From contig NZ_CP047198.1 in NCBI RefSeq assembly GCF_030408635.1, forward strand, positions 992,001-1,056,000: DNA of 64,000 nt, written 5' to 3'. Of this stretch, positions 44,903 to 51,722 are shown piece by piece. The translations under genes were made by a program, and so were the position numbers. Each line of letters opens with the position of its first letter. The stretch's first letter is position 1. The DNA is from Corynebacterium coyleae (GTDB lineage Bacteria > Actinomycetota > Actinomycetes > Mycobacteriales > Mycobacteriaceae). Under the pieces are notes generated by a model. The model saw only the letters and a program-made list of their open reading frames with translations. It was not told where the DNA came from and made no database searches.

Positions 44903-45862
44903 TCAGATCTCTGCCTTGTCGATGACGTCGCGCAGGGTTTGGGCGGAGTGGTGGAATTTGGCGGTCTCGGTGTCGTCGAGACGGAGCTCGACGACGTTGC
45001 GCACGCCGCTGCGGTTGAGCACGGTTGGGGTGCCGATGTAGATGTCGTTGAGGCCGTACTCGCCCTCGAGAAGCGCGGAGACCGGCAGGACGACGTCCTC
45101 GTTGCGCAGGATTGCGCGCGTGATGCGGGCGAGCGCGTTGCCGACGCCGAAGGACGTGTTGCCTTTGCGTTTGATGATGTCGTAGGCGGCGTCGCGGGTT
45201 CGCACAAACATTTCGTCGATCTGTTTGTAAATATCCGGGTTGCGGGCGGCCTCCGTCTTAAGCAGCGCGGGGAGGGGAACGCCACCGATGGAGCCGGAGG
45301 ACAACACCGGCAGTTCGGTGTCGCCGTGCTCGCCGATGATGTGGGTGTGCACCGCAGAGGGCGCGATGTCGAAGTACTGGCCCAGGTTGTGGCGCCAACG
45401 CGCCGTATCCAGCACGGTGCCTGCGCCGATGACCTGGTTCGACGGCAGGCCGGTCTGCTTCCAGGACACGTAGGTCAGCACATCCACCGGGTTGGTGGCT
45501 ACAACGTAAATGCCGTTGAAACCGGCGGCCATGACTTGTTTGTTGATGGACTCGAAAATCTTCACGTTGCGCGCCACAAGATCCAGACGCGTCTCGCCGG
45601 CGCGCTGGGCAACGCCGGCGCAATTGACCACGAGTGCAGCATCCTTGCAGTCCTCGTAGGTGCCAACCGTGACATCCATGTGGTGGCCAGAAAACGGGAT
45701 AGCGTGGCTGAGGTCTTCTACCTCTGCCCAGGCGAGGTCCTCGTTGATGTCGATGATGGCCAGGTGGTCTGCCAGCCCTTGGTTCAAGACTGCGTAGGCG
45801 TATGCGATGCCGACAGCGCCGGCGCCGATAATGACAACTTTCGAACCTTGAGTGACAAACAT
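44903..45862 (-). CDS. ldh: L-lactate dehydrogenase
   Basis: 319 residues, NAD-dependent reduction of pyruvate to L-lactate, the main fermentative exit of corynebacteria without oxygen. The NAD loop is VVIIGAGAVG near residue 9, DI near 39 fixes NAD, and the active-site His lies in IGEHGDTELPV near 178; the substrate Arg set is present (RAGETRLDL, and NPVD near 125). Length is typical. It is divergent from hisD with 134 bases between; an AATAAT box lies 6 bases before the ATG. Confidence 0.95.
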   Translation of the reverse strand: MFVTQGSKVVIIGAGAVGIAYAYAVLNQGLADHLAIIDINEDLAWAEVEDLSHAIPFSGHHMDVTVGTYEDCKDAALVVNCAGVAQRAGETRLDLVARNVKIFESINKQVMAAGFNGIYVVATNPVDVLTYVSWKQTGLPSNQVIGAGTVLDTARWRHNLGQYFDIAPSAVHTHIIGEHGDTELPVLSSGSIGGVPLPALLKTEAARNPDIYKQIDEMFVRTRDAAYDIIKRKGNTSFGVGNALARITRAILRNEDVVLPVSALLEGEYGLNDIYIGTPTVLNRSGVRNVVELRLDDTETAKFHHSAQTLRDVIDKAEI

Positions 45863-45996
45863 ATGACCATTATTCCATGTGTTGATTACGGGGAGCGGGA
45901 TGGGTTGGCGGCTTCGAGGTTACTTCGTCAATCCGCTTTTTAAAGGGCGAATGCTGGATAACATCTATTGATGTCCACGACAATCAAAGGAGCATC

Positions 45997-47295
45997 ATGC
46001 TAAACGTGACAGACCTGCGAGGGCGAGAGACCTCGGTACGAGAACTGCGTGCAATTCTTCCTCGTGCAGGTACCGATGTCGGCTCCGCAGCAGAACAGGT
46101 CGCGCCGATTGTCGACGACGTCCGTCGCCGCGGTGCCGAGGCAGCACTTGAATACGGGGAACGTTTTGACGGAGTACGCCCAGAAGCGGTTCGAGTTTCT
46201 TCGGATGCCATGCGGGCCGCGTTGGATGGTTTGGATGCTGATGTTCGCGCTGCACTGGAAACCTCGATTCAGCGGATCCGACAGGTACATGCTGAGCAAA
46301 AGCCAGCTACGCGCAAGACCGAACTCGCGACAGGAGCAGTTGTTACTGAGGTGTTCCGTCCGGTACATCGCGTGGGGCTTTATGTCCCGGGCGGTAAGGC
46401 TGTGTATCCGTCGAGTGTGCTGATGAATGTGATTCCGGCCCAGGAGGCGGGCGTGGAGTCCATGGTGGTGTGCACCCCGCCGCAGGCAGACTTTGACGGT
46501 CAGCCGCACCCGACGATCCTCGCCGCATGTGCGCTGCTTGGTATCGACGAGGTCTGGGCCGTTGGCGGCGCACAGGCGGTGGCGCTGATGGCCTACGGTG
46601 ACGATGACCTCGAGCCGGTCGACATGATCACCGGCCCCGGCAACGTGTTCGTTGCAGCGTCTAAGCGCCTGGTCAACGGCGTAGTTGGCATTGACGCGGA
46701 AGCCGGTCCGAGCGAGATCGCGATCATTGCCGACGACACCGCCGACCCCGTCTACCTCGCCTACGACCTGATCTCCCAGGCGGAGCACGACGAGCAGGCC
46801 GCATCGATTCTGATTACGGATTCTCCGGAGCTGGCTGAGGTCGTCGACAAGGAAATCGCGAAACGCTACGGCATCACGCTCAACGCTGACCGCGTGCGCG
46901 ACGCGCTGGAAGGCCCGCAGTCCGGGATTTTGATTGTGGACGACATCGAGACTGCCGTGCACGTGACCAACGTCTACGCGCCCGAGCACCTGGAGATCCA
47001 CACCGCGAATGCGCAGGCTGTGGCGCGCGAGATCAACAATGCCGGCGCCATCTTCGTCGGCCCGTACTCGCCGGTGCCACTGGGGGACTACTCGGCAGGT
47101 TCGAACCACGTGCTGCCAACGTCAGGTACCGCAAGGTTTGCCGCGGGGTTGAGCACGCACACCTTCCTCAAACCGATGAACATCGTCGAGTACTCCGCTG
47201 AGGCACTGGAAGAGGTCGCGGATGCCGTGATCACCCTTGCAGACGAAGAAGGCCTCCCCGCACACGGGGAGGCCATCAAGGCAAGGCGGGGCTAG
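45997..47295 (+). CDS. hisD: Histidinol dehydrogenase HisD
   Basis: 432 residues, last two oxidation steps of histidine synthesis. Zinc and catalytic residues are conserved: SQAEHDEQA near 262 (Gln and His ligands), YAPEHLEIH near 330 (Glu-His proton relay), [15 protein letters not shown] near 366 (Asp ligand) and the final His in [10 protein letters not shown]. The ribosome site AAAGGAG lies 6 bases before the ATG. In most corynebacteria hisC and hisB follow hisD; here the next gene is a convergent permease, so hisD stands alone. Confidence 0.93.
   Translation: MLNVTDLRGRETSVRELRAILPRAGTDVGSAAEQVAPIVDDVRRRGAEAALEYGERFDGVRPEAVRVSSDAMRAALDGLDADVRAALETSIQRIRQVHAEQKPATRKTELATGAVVTEVFRPVHRVGLYVPGGKAVYPSSVLMNVIPAQEAGVESMVVCTPPQADFDGQPHPTILAACALLGIDEVWAVGGAQAVALMAYGDDDLEPVDMITGPGNVFVAASKRLVNGVVGIDAEAGPSEIAIIADDTADPVYLAYDLISQAEHDEQAASILITDSPELAEVVDKEIAKRYGITLNADRVRDALEGPQSGILIVDDIETAVHVTNVYAPEHLEIHTANAQAVAREINNAGAIFVGPYSPVPLGDYSAGSNHVLPTSGTARFAAGLSTHTFLKPMNIVEYSAEALEEVADAVITLADEEGLPAHGEAIKARRG
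47251..47274 (+). terminator. Perfect hairpin inside the end of hisD
   Basis: Ten-base perfect stem (47251-47260 with 47265-47274) and a CACA loop, 18 bases before the last base of hisD. No T-run follows. A second 7-base stem (47302-47308 with 47322-47328) spans the permease stop. These may together stop convergent transcription, or only reflect coding constraint. Confidence 0.35.
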
Positions 47296-47316
47296 CCGCC
47301 GGAGGCGAGGTACGTA

Positions 47317-48726
47317 CTACTTCGCCTCGTACTCATATTCAGTCTCGGCGACAGCCTGTGGACGACCGGTAACGAAGTACAGGATGGTCATCACGATCAG
47401 GAAGCCCACACCGACGGCGAGTGCTACATGGTATTCAGGCAGCCACACCATCGTGCCGAAGGTGAAGAGGATGAACGCCACCGCGAACCACTGACCATAA
47501 GGCCAGAACGGAACCGGGAACTTCAACGCCTTGACCTCTTGGGCGGTCATCTCGCGGCGGGAAGCGATGTGTGCGATCAGAATCATCAACCAGACGAAGA
47601 TGGTGGCAAAGGTTGCAAGTGCTGCAATGGTGCCGAAGATGTCCGGGTAACGCTGGTTCAGGTACACACCGACGATCAGGGCGACGATAAGCATGGCCAC
47701 AGTCATCACCGGAACATCGCGGTAGGTCTTTGCCATGGACTTCGGCGCCAGGTTTTCCTTGGCCAGACCTGCAAGCACACGACCGGTGGAGAACAAGTCA
47801 GCGTTAATCGCCGACAGGGAAGCGCTGAGCACAACCACGTTCAGCAGAGCTGCGGCCCAGCTCACGCCGAGGGTGTCAAAGATCTGGACGAACGGGGAAT
47901 CATCACCGTTAATCGTGCGCCACGGGTTGATCATCAAGATGACCAGAATGGACAGTACGTAGAAGATCAGGATGCGCATCGGGACAGTGTTGACTGCCTT
48001 CGGGATAGAGCGGTCCGGATCCTCAGCCTCAGCGCCCGCGACACCGATGATCTCGGTGCCACCGAAAGCGAAGAGGACGAGGATGAACGAGGCTGCCATG
48101 CCGGAGAAGCCGTTAGCGAAGAAACCACCGTCGTTCCAGAGGTTGTCAATACCCATTGCCTCTGGGGACTCACCAATGTTGAAAATAAGGATTGCAGCGC
48201 CGCCGATGATCATGGCGACCACTGCGCCGACCTTGATCAGCGTGAGCATGAACTCAAGCTCGCCAAACAGGCGGACAGCGGCAAGGTTAGCTGCACTGAT
48301 GATCAGCAGTGTGACGGTAATCCAGACCCACGCTGGTGTTGTGGGGAACCAGAACTTCATATAGATCGTGATTGCTGTCAGGTCAGCCAGGCACACAATC
48401 ATCATCTCGAAAGCGAACATCCAGCCGGTGATGTAGCCGCCGAGGCCGCCCAGGTACTCGCGGCAGTACACCGCGAAGGAGCCACGCACTGGGTGACGCA
48501 CACTCATCTCACCGAGTGCACGCAGAATGAAGTACATCACCGCGCCACCCAGGAGGTAGACGAGGAGCACAGATGGGCCAGCCTCCTGGATTGCGCCGGC
48601 GGAACCGTAGAACAGGCCGGTACCAATCGCGGAGCCCAAGGCGATGAAGTGAATGTGGCGGGCCGTCAAACCTGGCCGTTTCGGTTTGGGAGTGTCTTGT
48701 TGTGTAGGTGCAGTCATGGTGGACAT
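47317..48726 (-). CDS. Amino acid permease, predicted histidine importer
   Basis: 469 residues, about 12 hydrophobic segments, AAT family of the APC superfamily (ProY/HisP/CycA-like). Seen: HIHFIALGSAIGTGLFYGSA at helix 1, GEMSVRHPVRGSFAVY in helix 3 and FAFGGTEIIGVAGAEAEDP near the middle. ATG 48726 is chosen because AAAGAG lies 10 bases upstream; ATG 48717 and the longer frame to 48828 have no ribosome site. The substrate is inferred to be histidine, because a leader peptide with three His codons and an attenuator precede the gene. Convergent with hisD. Confidence 0.85.
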   Translation of the reverse strand: MSTMTAPTQQDTPKPKRPGLTARHIHFIALGSAIGTGLFYGSAGAIQEAGPSVLLVYLLGGAVMYFILRALGEMSVRHPVRGSFAVYCREYLGGLGGYITGWMFAFEMMIVCLADLTAITIYMKFWFPTTPAWVWITVTLLIISAANLAAVRLFGELEFMLTLIKVGAVVAMIIGGAAILIFNIGESPEAMGIDNLWNDGGFFANGFSGMAASFILVLFAFGGTEIIGVAGAEAEDPDRSIPKAVNTVPMRILIFYVLSILVILMINPWRTINGDDSPFVQIFDTLGVSWAAALLNVVVLSASLSAINADLFSTGRVLAGLAKENLAPKSMAKTYRDVPVMTVAMLIVALIVGVYLNQRYPDIFGTIAALATFATIFVWLMILIAHIASRREMTAQEVKALKFPVPFWPYGQWFAVAFILFTFGTMVWLPEYHVALAVGVGFLIVMTILYFVTGRPQAVAETEYEYEAK

Positions 48727-48914
48727 TAACTGTGCTCTTTCAAATGACAATGTGCGAATCGAATCGCTTCGGGAAAATATTGGTGATGACAATGCCCTGG
48801 CTGGGCTGCGTCTTCCCGGTTTGACCATCCGGCGGGTGCACAGTAGAAGGGGGCTCGCCGCGGGGGAGGGTCTCCGGGTGCGCGGCGTGTTCCGACGAAT
48901 CCTTGACGCTAACG
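48727..48914 (-). promoter_or_regulatory. Long untranslated region between attenuator and permease
   Basis: About 190 bases between the terminator hairpin and the permease ATG. I see no open frame or further strong hairpin with a T-run. It contains the permease ribosome site AAAGAG near 48736-48741. A second promoter inside it is possible but no clear -10/-35 pair was recognised. Confidence 0.4.
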
Positions 48915-48982
48915 AAAAATCCCCCGCGCTTTGCTGCGAAGGGCAGTTAGCGCAGGGGCGAAAAGTCGGCCGACACCGCGCT
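48915..48982 (-). promoter_or_regulatory. Histidine attenuator: antiterminator/terminator switch
   Basis: Terminator: 48949-48958 pairs with 48921-48930 (ten pairs, one G-U), followed by five T at 48915-48919. Antiterminator: 48976-48982 (AGCGCGG, overlapping the leader stop) can pair with 48949-48955, the 5' arm of the terminator. A protecting hairpin is possible between 49041-49047 and 48968-48974. A ribosome waiting at the His codons would favour the antiterminator; one reaching the stop would cover 48976-48982 and let the terminator form. Read by eye, not folded by program. Confidence 0.75.
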
Positions 48983-49073
48983 ACAGATGATGATGCAGGC
49001 GGGCCGGCTGGGTATTCGGCAACGCGAAAGCGACGGCCTGGTCGGCCGTGGCGGAAAATGCGTTGCGGTTCAT
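48981..49073 (-). CDS. Histidine leader peptide
   Basis: 30 residues, ending in Arg-Leu-His-His-His-Leu before TAG. The three consecutive CAT codons lie directly in front of the antiterminator/terminator pairings, the arrangement of classical amino-acid attenuators. No ribosome site precedes the ATG, but a GTG codon directly before it (49074-49076) would be the first base of the mRNA if the -10 box at 49084-49089 is used, so the leader is probably translated from a leaderless transcript, with or without one extra residue. Confidence 0.75.
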   Translation of the reverse strand: MNRNAFSATADQAVAFALPNTQPARLHHHL

Positions 49074-49083
49074 CACGAAGAGA

Positions 49084-49089
49084 ACCATA
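49084..49089 (-). promoter_or_regulatory. Putative -10 box of the leader peptide/permease transcript
   Basis: TATGGT on the minus strand, then 7 bases and the GTG-ATG start of the leader peptide. It lies 36 bases after the lipoprotein stop. No clear -35 element, as is common in corynebacteria. Confidence 0.5.
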
Positions 49090-49125
49090 ACACGGCTGTC
49101 TTGAGTTTGGGGCGGAAATGCGAAA

Positions 49126-50121
49126 TTAATTTTTCAGACGGTGTGCTTCGGACGGGTCGAGCAGGATCACGCCGCCTGAGCCCTCGAACGCTTTAGCGCC
49201 GTTCATCTGCGAATCTGTGCAGGCGGTTCTGCGGTTTTCGGGAAGGTCCTCGTCGTCGCCAAGTCGGTAACGGCCAATGCAACCCCAGCCGTTCTTCTCA
49301 TTCGTCCATGCGGACACACTGCCTTGGATCTCACCGTTCTTCGCGGCTTCCTTGTATCCCTCAAGCGTCATCATTGCGACATCGCACGTGGTGTTGTCCT
49401 CCAGGGCGTACACGCCCATCTCAGTGCCAAGAATGTCGGAGGTGCCGCACTGTTCGCCCTTTGCCACCGTGTGTTCTTCGGTGATGCTCTGGGTCTTGCC
49501 CGGGCGGGAGTACACGCCGTCGTGGACCTCGAAGGTGTCATTGCCATACTCGACGCGGACACCGCCACCGTTGAGGTTGGTGATCACGACGTCATTGATC
49601 GTGACACGTTCGCCTTCGTTGAGATGGTTCGGCTGGATGTCGTAACCCTGGGAGCCGGGAGAGACTGCGGTGATGAATCCACCGCGGTCCGGCTTGTACC
49701 AAATGACATTGGGGATTTTGGTGTTCGGATCGCCACCGGTGTGCTCTACCGGTGGGATCGGATCGACAAACTTGGCTTGGCAGAAAACAGGGGTGTCGTC
49801 AGGGTTCCTGCCGATCCGACACCCGAATACTCCAGACTCCAGCCCAACAACGTTGTGCTCGAACCGTGAAGGGTCAACGTCGGTGTATTCGTCCTTTTTC
49901 TTGTCCTTTTTCTTGTCAGCCTTGGACTCGGTGGTCTCCTCGGTCGAGGATTCCGGAGTTTCCGATGTCGGTTCAGAGGGGTCTGAGTTTTGTGCTGAAC
50001 CTGTAACCGTCGGCTCTGGTAAGGCCTGCTCAGAGCTATCGCCGCAACCGGTCAAGGTTGCGGCGACAATAAGCGCTGCAGCAGCGAAAGATGTGGTGTG
50101 GCGTGCGCGGGAAATATGCAT
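49126..50121 (-). CDS. Secreted lipoprotein, paralogue of 40384-41286
   Basis: 331 residues. Signal peptide with lipobox LTGC (about residues 23-26), a linker rich in Ser, Glu, Thr and then Lys-Asp repeats (KKKDKKKD), and an extracellular part with several cysteines (FGCRIG, VFCQAKF, EQCGTS, TTCDVAMM, WGCIGRY). Blocks NEGERVTIND and EVHDGVYS match NPGERVTLTG and TIKDGEIV of the lipoprotein at 40384-41286. Unknown function. Leaderless promoter at 50129-50134. Confidence 0.8.
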   Translation of the reverse strand: MHISRARHTTSFAAAALIVAATLTGCGDSSEQALPEPTVTGSAQNSDPSEPTSETPESSTEETTESKADKKKDKKKDEYTDVDPSRFEHNVVGLESGVFGCRIGRNPDDTPVFCQAKFVDPIPPVEHTGGDPNTKIPNVIWYKPDRGGFITAVSPGSQGYDIQPNHLNEGERVTINDVVITNLNGGGVRVEYGNDTFEVHDGVYSRPGKTQSITEEHTVAKGEQCGTSDILGTEMGVYALEDNTTCDVAMMTLEGYKEAAKNGEIQGSVSAWTNEKNGWGCIGRYRLGDDEDLPENRRTACTDSQMNGAKAFEGSGGVILLDPSEAHRLKN

Positions 50122-50128
50122 GTCACCC

Positions 50129-50134
50129 AGTTTA
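50129..50134 (-). promoter_or_regulatory. Putative -10 box of the lipoprotein gene, leaderless
   Basis: TAAACT on the minus strand, then 7 bases and the ATG at 50121. Confidence 0.5.
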
Positions 50135-50159
50135 GGAAAGCCGCTGAGGGGCGTCCGGG

Positions 50160-50273
50160 TTACGGCGCTGGTGTGAAGTGGTCAGAGGAGAACTGGCCAT
50201 CGGGGGAGATCTCAAACCAGAAGTCGGCGGGGGAGACCTCAAGACGGCTTCGGTTGCTTGGCGCATGCCTCTT
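50160..50273 (-). other. In-frame 37-codon extension after the citrate-transporter stop
   Basis: Directly after the TAG of the 50274-51623 gene the same frame stays open for 37 codons to a TAA at 50160. The peptide would contain a plausible globular end (ADFWFEISPDGQF, then SSDHFTPAP). No start codon or ribosome site is seen for it. It may be a readthrough tail, the remnant of a lost gene, or chance. Confidence 0.25.
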
Positions 50274-51623
50274 CTAGACGAAGACGCCCACCGCCCAGGA
50301 TCCGAGCACCAAAATTATGGAGAACACCCAGCAAACCGGGAAGGCGATGCGCAGGTACTTGCCCATCTCACCGCGAGCCAAGCCAAGCGCCAGCCACAGT
50401 GCGGGGGAGAAGGGGCTGACGAATGTGCCGATGACATTGCCCACGATCATGGCGGACGCTGCACCCATGCCAGAAACGCCGAAGGCCTCGGCGGTCTGCT
50501 GCACGATCGGCAGCACGGAGAAGTAGTACGCGTCCGTCGACGTTGCCAGATCCAGTGGTACGCCAAGCAAGCCGATGATCACGTGGATATACGGGCCGAC
50601 AGACGCCGGCAGGATGGCAATTAGCGACAGTGCGATCTGCTCCAGCATGCCGGTGCCGTCCAAAATGCCGAGGAACATTGCGGCAGCGAGGATGACGCCG
50701 GCCATGGAGAGGGCGGTGGGGGCGTGTCGTCGCAAAGCATCGCTCTGATCGTCGAGCGACGGGAAGTTCAACGCCATGAGCAGCGCCGTACCGACGAGGA
50801 ACGCGGATGCCGGCGATGCCAAACCAGCAACCAGCACGCCGATGAGTGCGAGTGTGATCAGGGTGTTTGCCCACGTCACCCACGTGCCGCCGCGCTGGGT
50901 GAACTCCAGCTTGGAGCGCTCTTCTGCTTGACGACGAGAAAAGTCTTCTGCAACCGCGTGAACATCCACCAGCTGGTGGTCACCATCCTGCTTGGCAGTA
51001 CGGCGCTGTTCGATGATGCCGAAGATCGCGGCAACGACGAACACGAGGACAATGGCCACACCCTGGACCGGCAGGAGGTGGGCCCAGATCTCGTTCGGGG
51101 AAGGGCCGATGACGGAACTTGCGCGGCCAACCGGGCCACCCCACGGCAGCATGTTCATCACCGACGCCGACAGAGCGACGAGCGTGAGCAGGACGTAGCG
51201 CGACATACGCATCGCCTCGTAGAGCGGCAGCAACGCGGGGATGGTGAGCAGGAATGTTGTGGAGCCAGAGCCGTCCAAGTGCGCGACGATCGCGATGGCA
51301 GCAGTGCCGATTGTGACCAAAATCGGCTTGCCGCGAGTCGCGCGGATCAACGCCTTAATCACTGGTTCGAACAGGCCGACGTCCGAAAGAATGCCGAAGT
51401 AGATGATGGCGAAGATGAACATCACCACGACCTTCATGACTCTGTCGAGTCCGTCGAGGTAGAAGTCCGAAATCTCCGCAACGCCTGCGCCGGTGAGTAT
51501 CGCACCGACGATCGGGATCAGCGTCATTGCGACGATCGGATGGGTTTTGCCTTTGAGGAGCAGGCCGACCGTCACCACGATGATGGCAAGGCCAAGCACT
51601 GTCAGTGCGAGGGGAGAAGTCAT
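50274..51623 (-). CDS. CitMHS family citrate-type transporter
   Basis: 449 residues, 11-12 hydrophobic segments. Features of the CitMHS/ion-transporter superfamily are seen: HLDGSGSTTFLLTIPALLPLY near residue 115 (cited in part), the PWGGPVGRA re-entrant loop near 163, and a long cytoplasmic loop with a charged stretch (about 205-245). CitMHS proteins import citrate with a divalent metal ion. No two-component citrate regulator is next to it. Leaderless start at ATG 51623. Confidence 0.9.
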   Translation of the reverse strand: MTSPLALTVLGLAIIVVTVGLLLKGKTHPIVAMTLIPIVGAILTGAGVAEISDFYLDGLDRVMKVVVMFIFAIIYFGILSDVGLFEPVIKALIRATRGKPILVTIGTAAIAIVAHLDGSGSTTFLLTIPALLPLYEAMRMSRYVLLTLVALSASVMNMLPWGGPVGRASSVIGPSPNEIWAHLLPVQGVAIVLVFVVAAIFGIIEQRRTAKQDGDHQLVDVHAVAEDFSRRQAEERSKLEFTQRGGTWVTWANTLITLALIGVLVAGLASPASAFLVGTALLMALNFPSLDDQSDALRRHAPTALSMAGVILAAAMFLGILDGTGMLEQIALSLIAILPASVGPYIHVIIGLLGVPLDLATSTDAYYFSVLPIVQQTAEAFGVSGMGAASAMIVGNVIGTFVSPFSPALWLALGLARGEMGKYLRIAFPVCWVFSIILVLGSWAVGVFV

Positions 51624-51629
51624 GGCTGG

Positions 51630-51635
51630 ATACTA
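51630..51635 (-). promoter_or_regulatory. Putative -10 box of the citrate-transporter gene, leaderless
   Basis: TAGTAT on the minus strand, then 6 bases and the ATG at 51623. It lies in the 99-base region divergent to deaD. Confidence 0.5.
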
Positions 51636-51722
51636 AATGATTGCTGAGAAAAAGCGGGTATGATTCTTTAAAAACCGTTGAAATAGCAGATTGAGGGGGT
51701 AATGCCGTAGTGTTGGCAGGCG

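Noticed and set aside
51700-51711. Ribosome-site-like GAGGGGG followed by ATG-CCG-TAG before deaD
   Set aside because: A two-codon frame could be a regulatory mini-ORF, but nothing else supports it.
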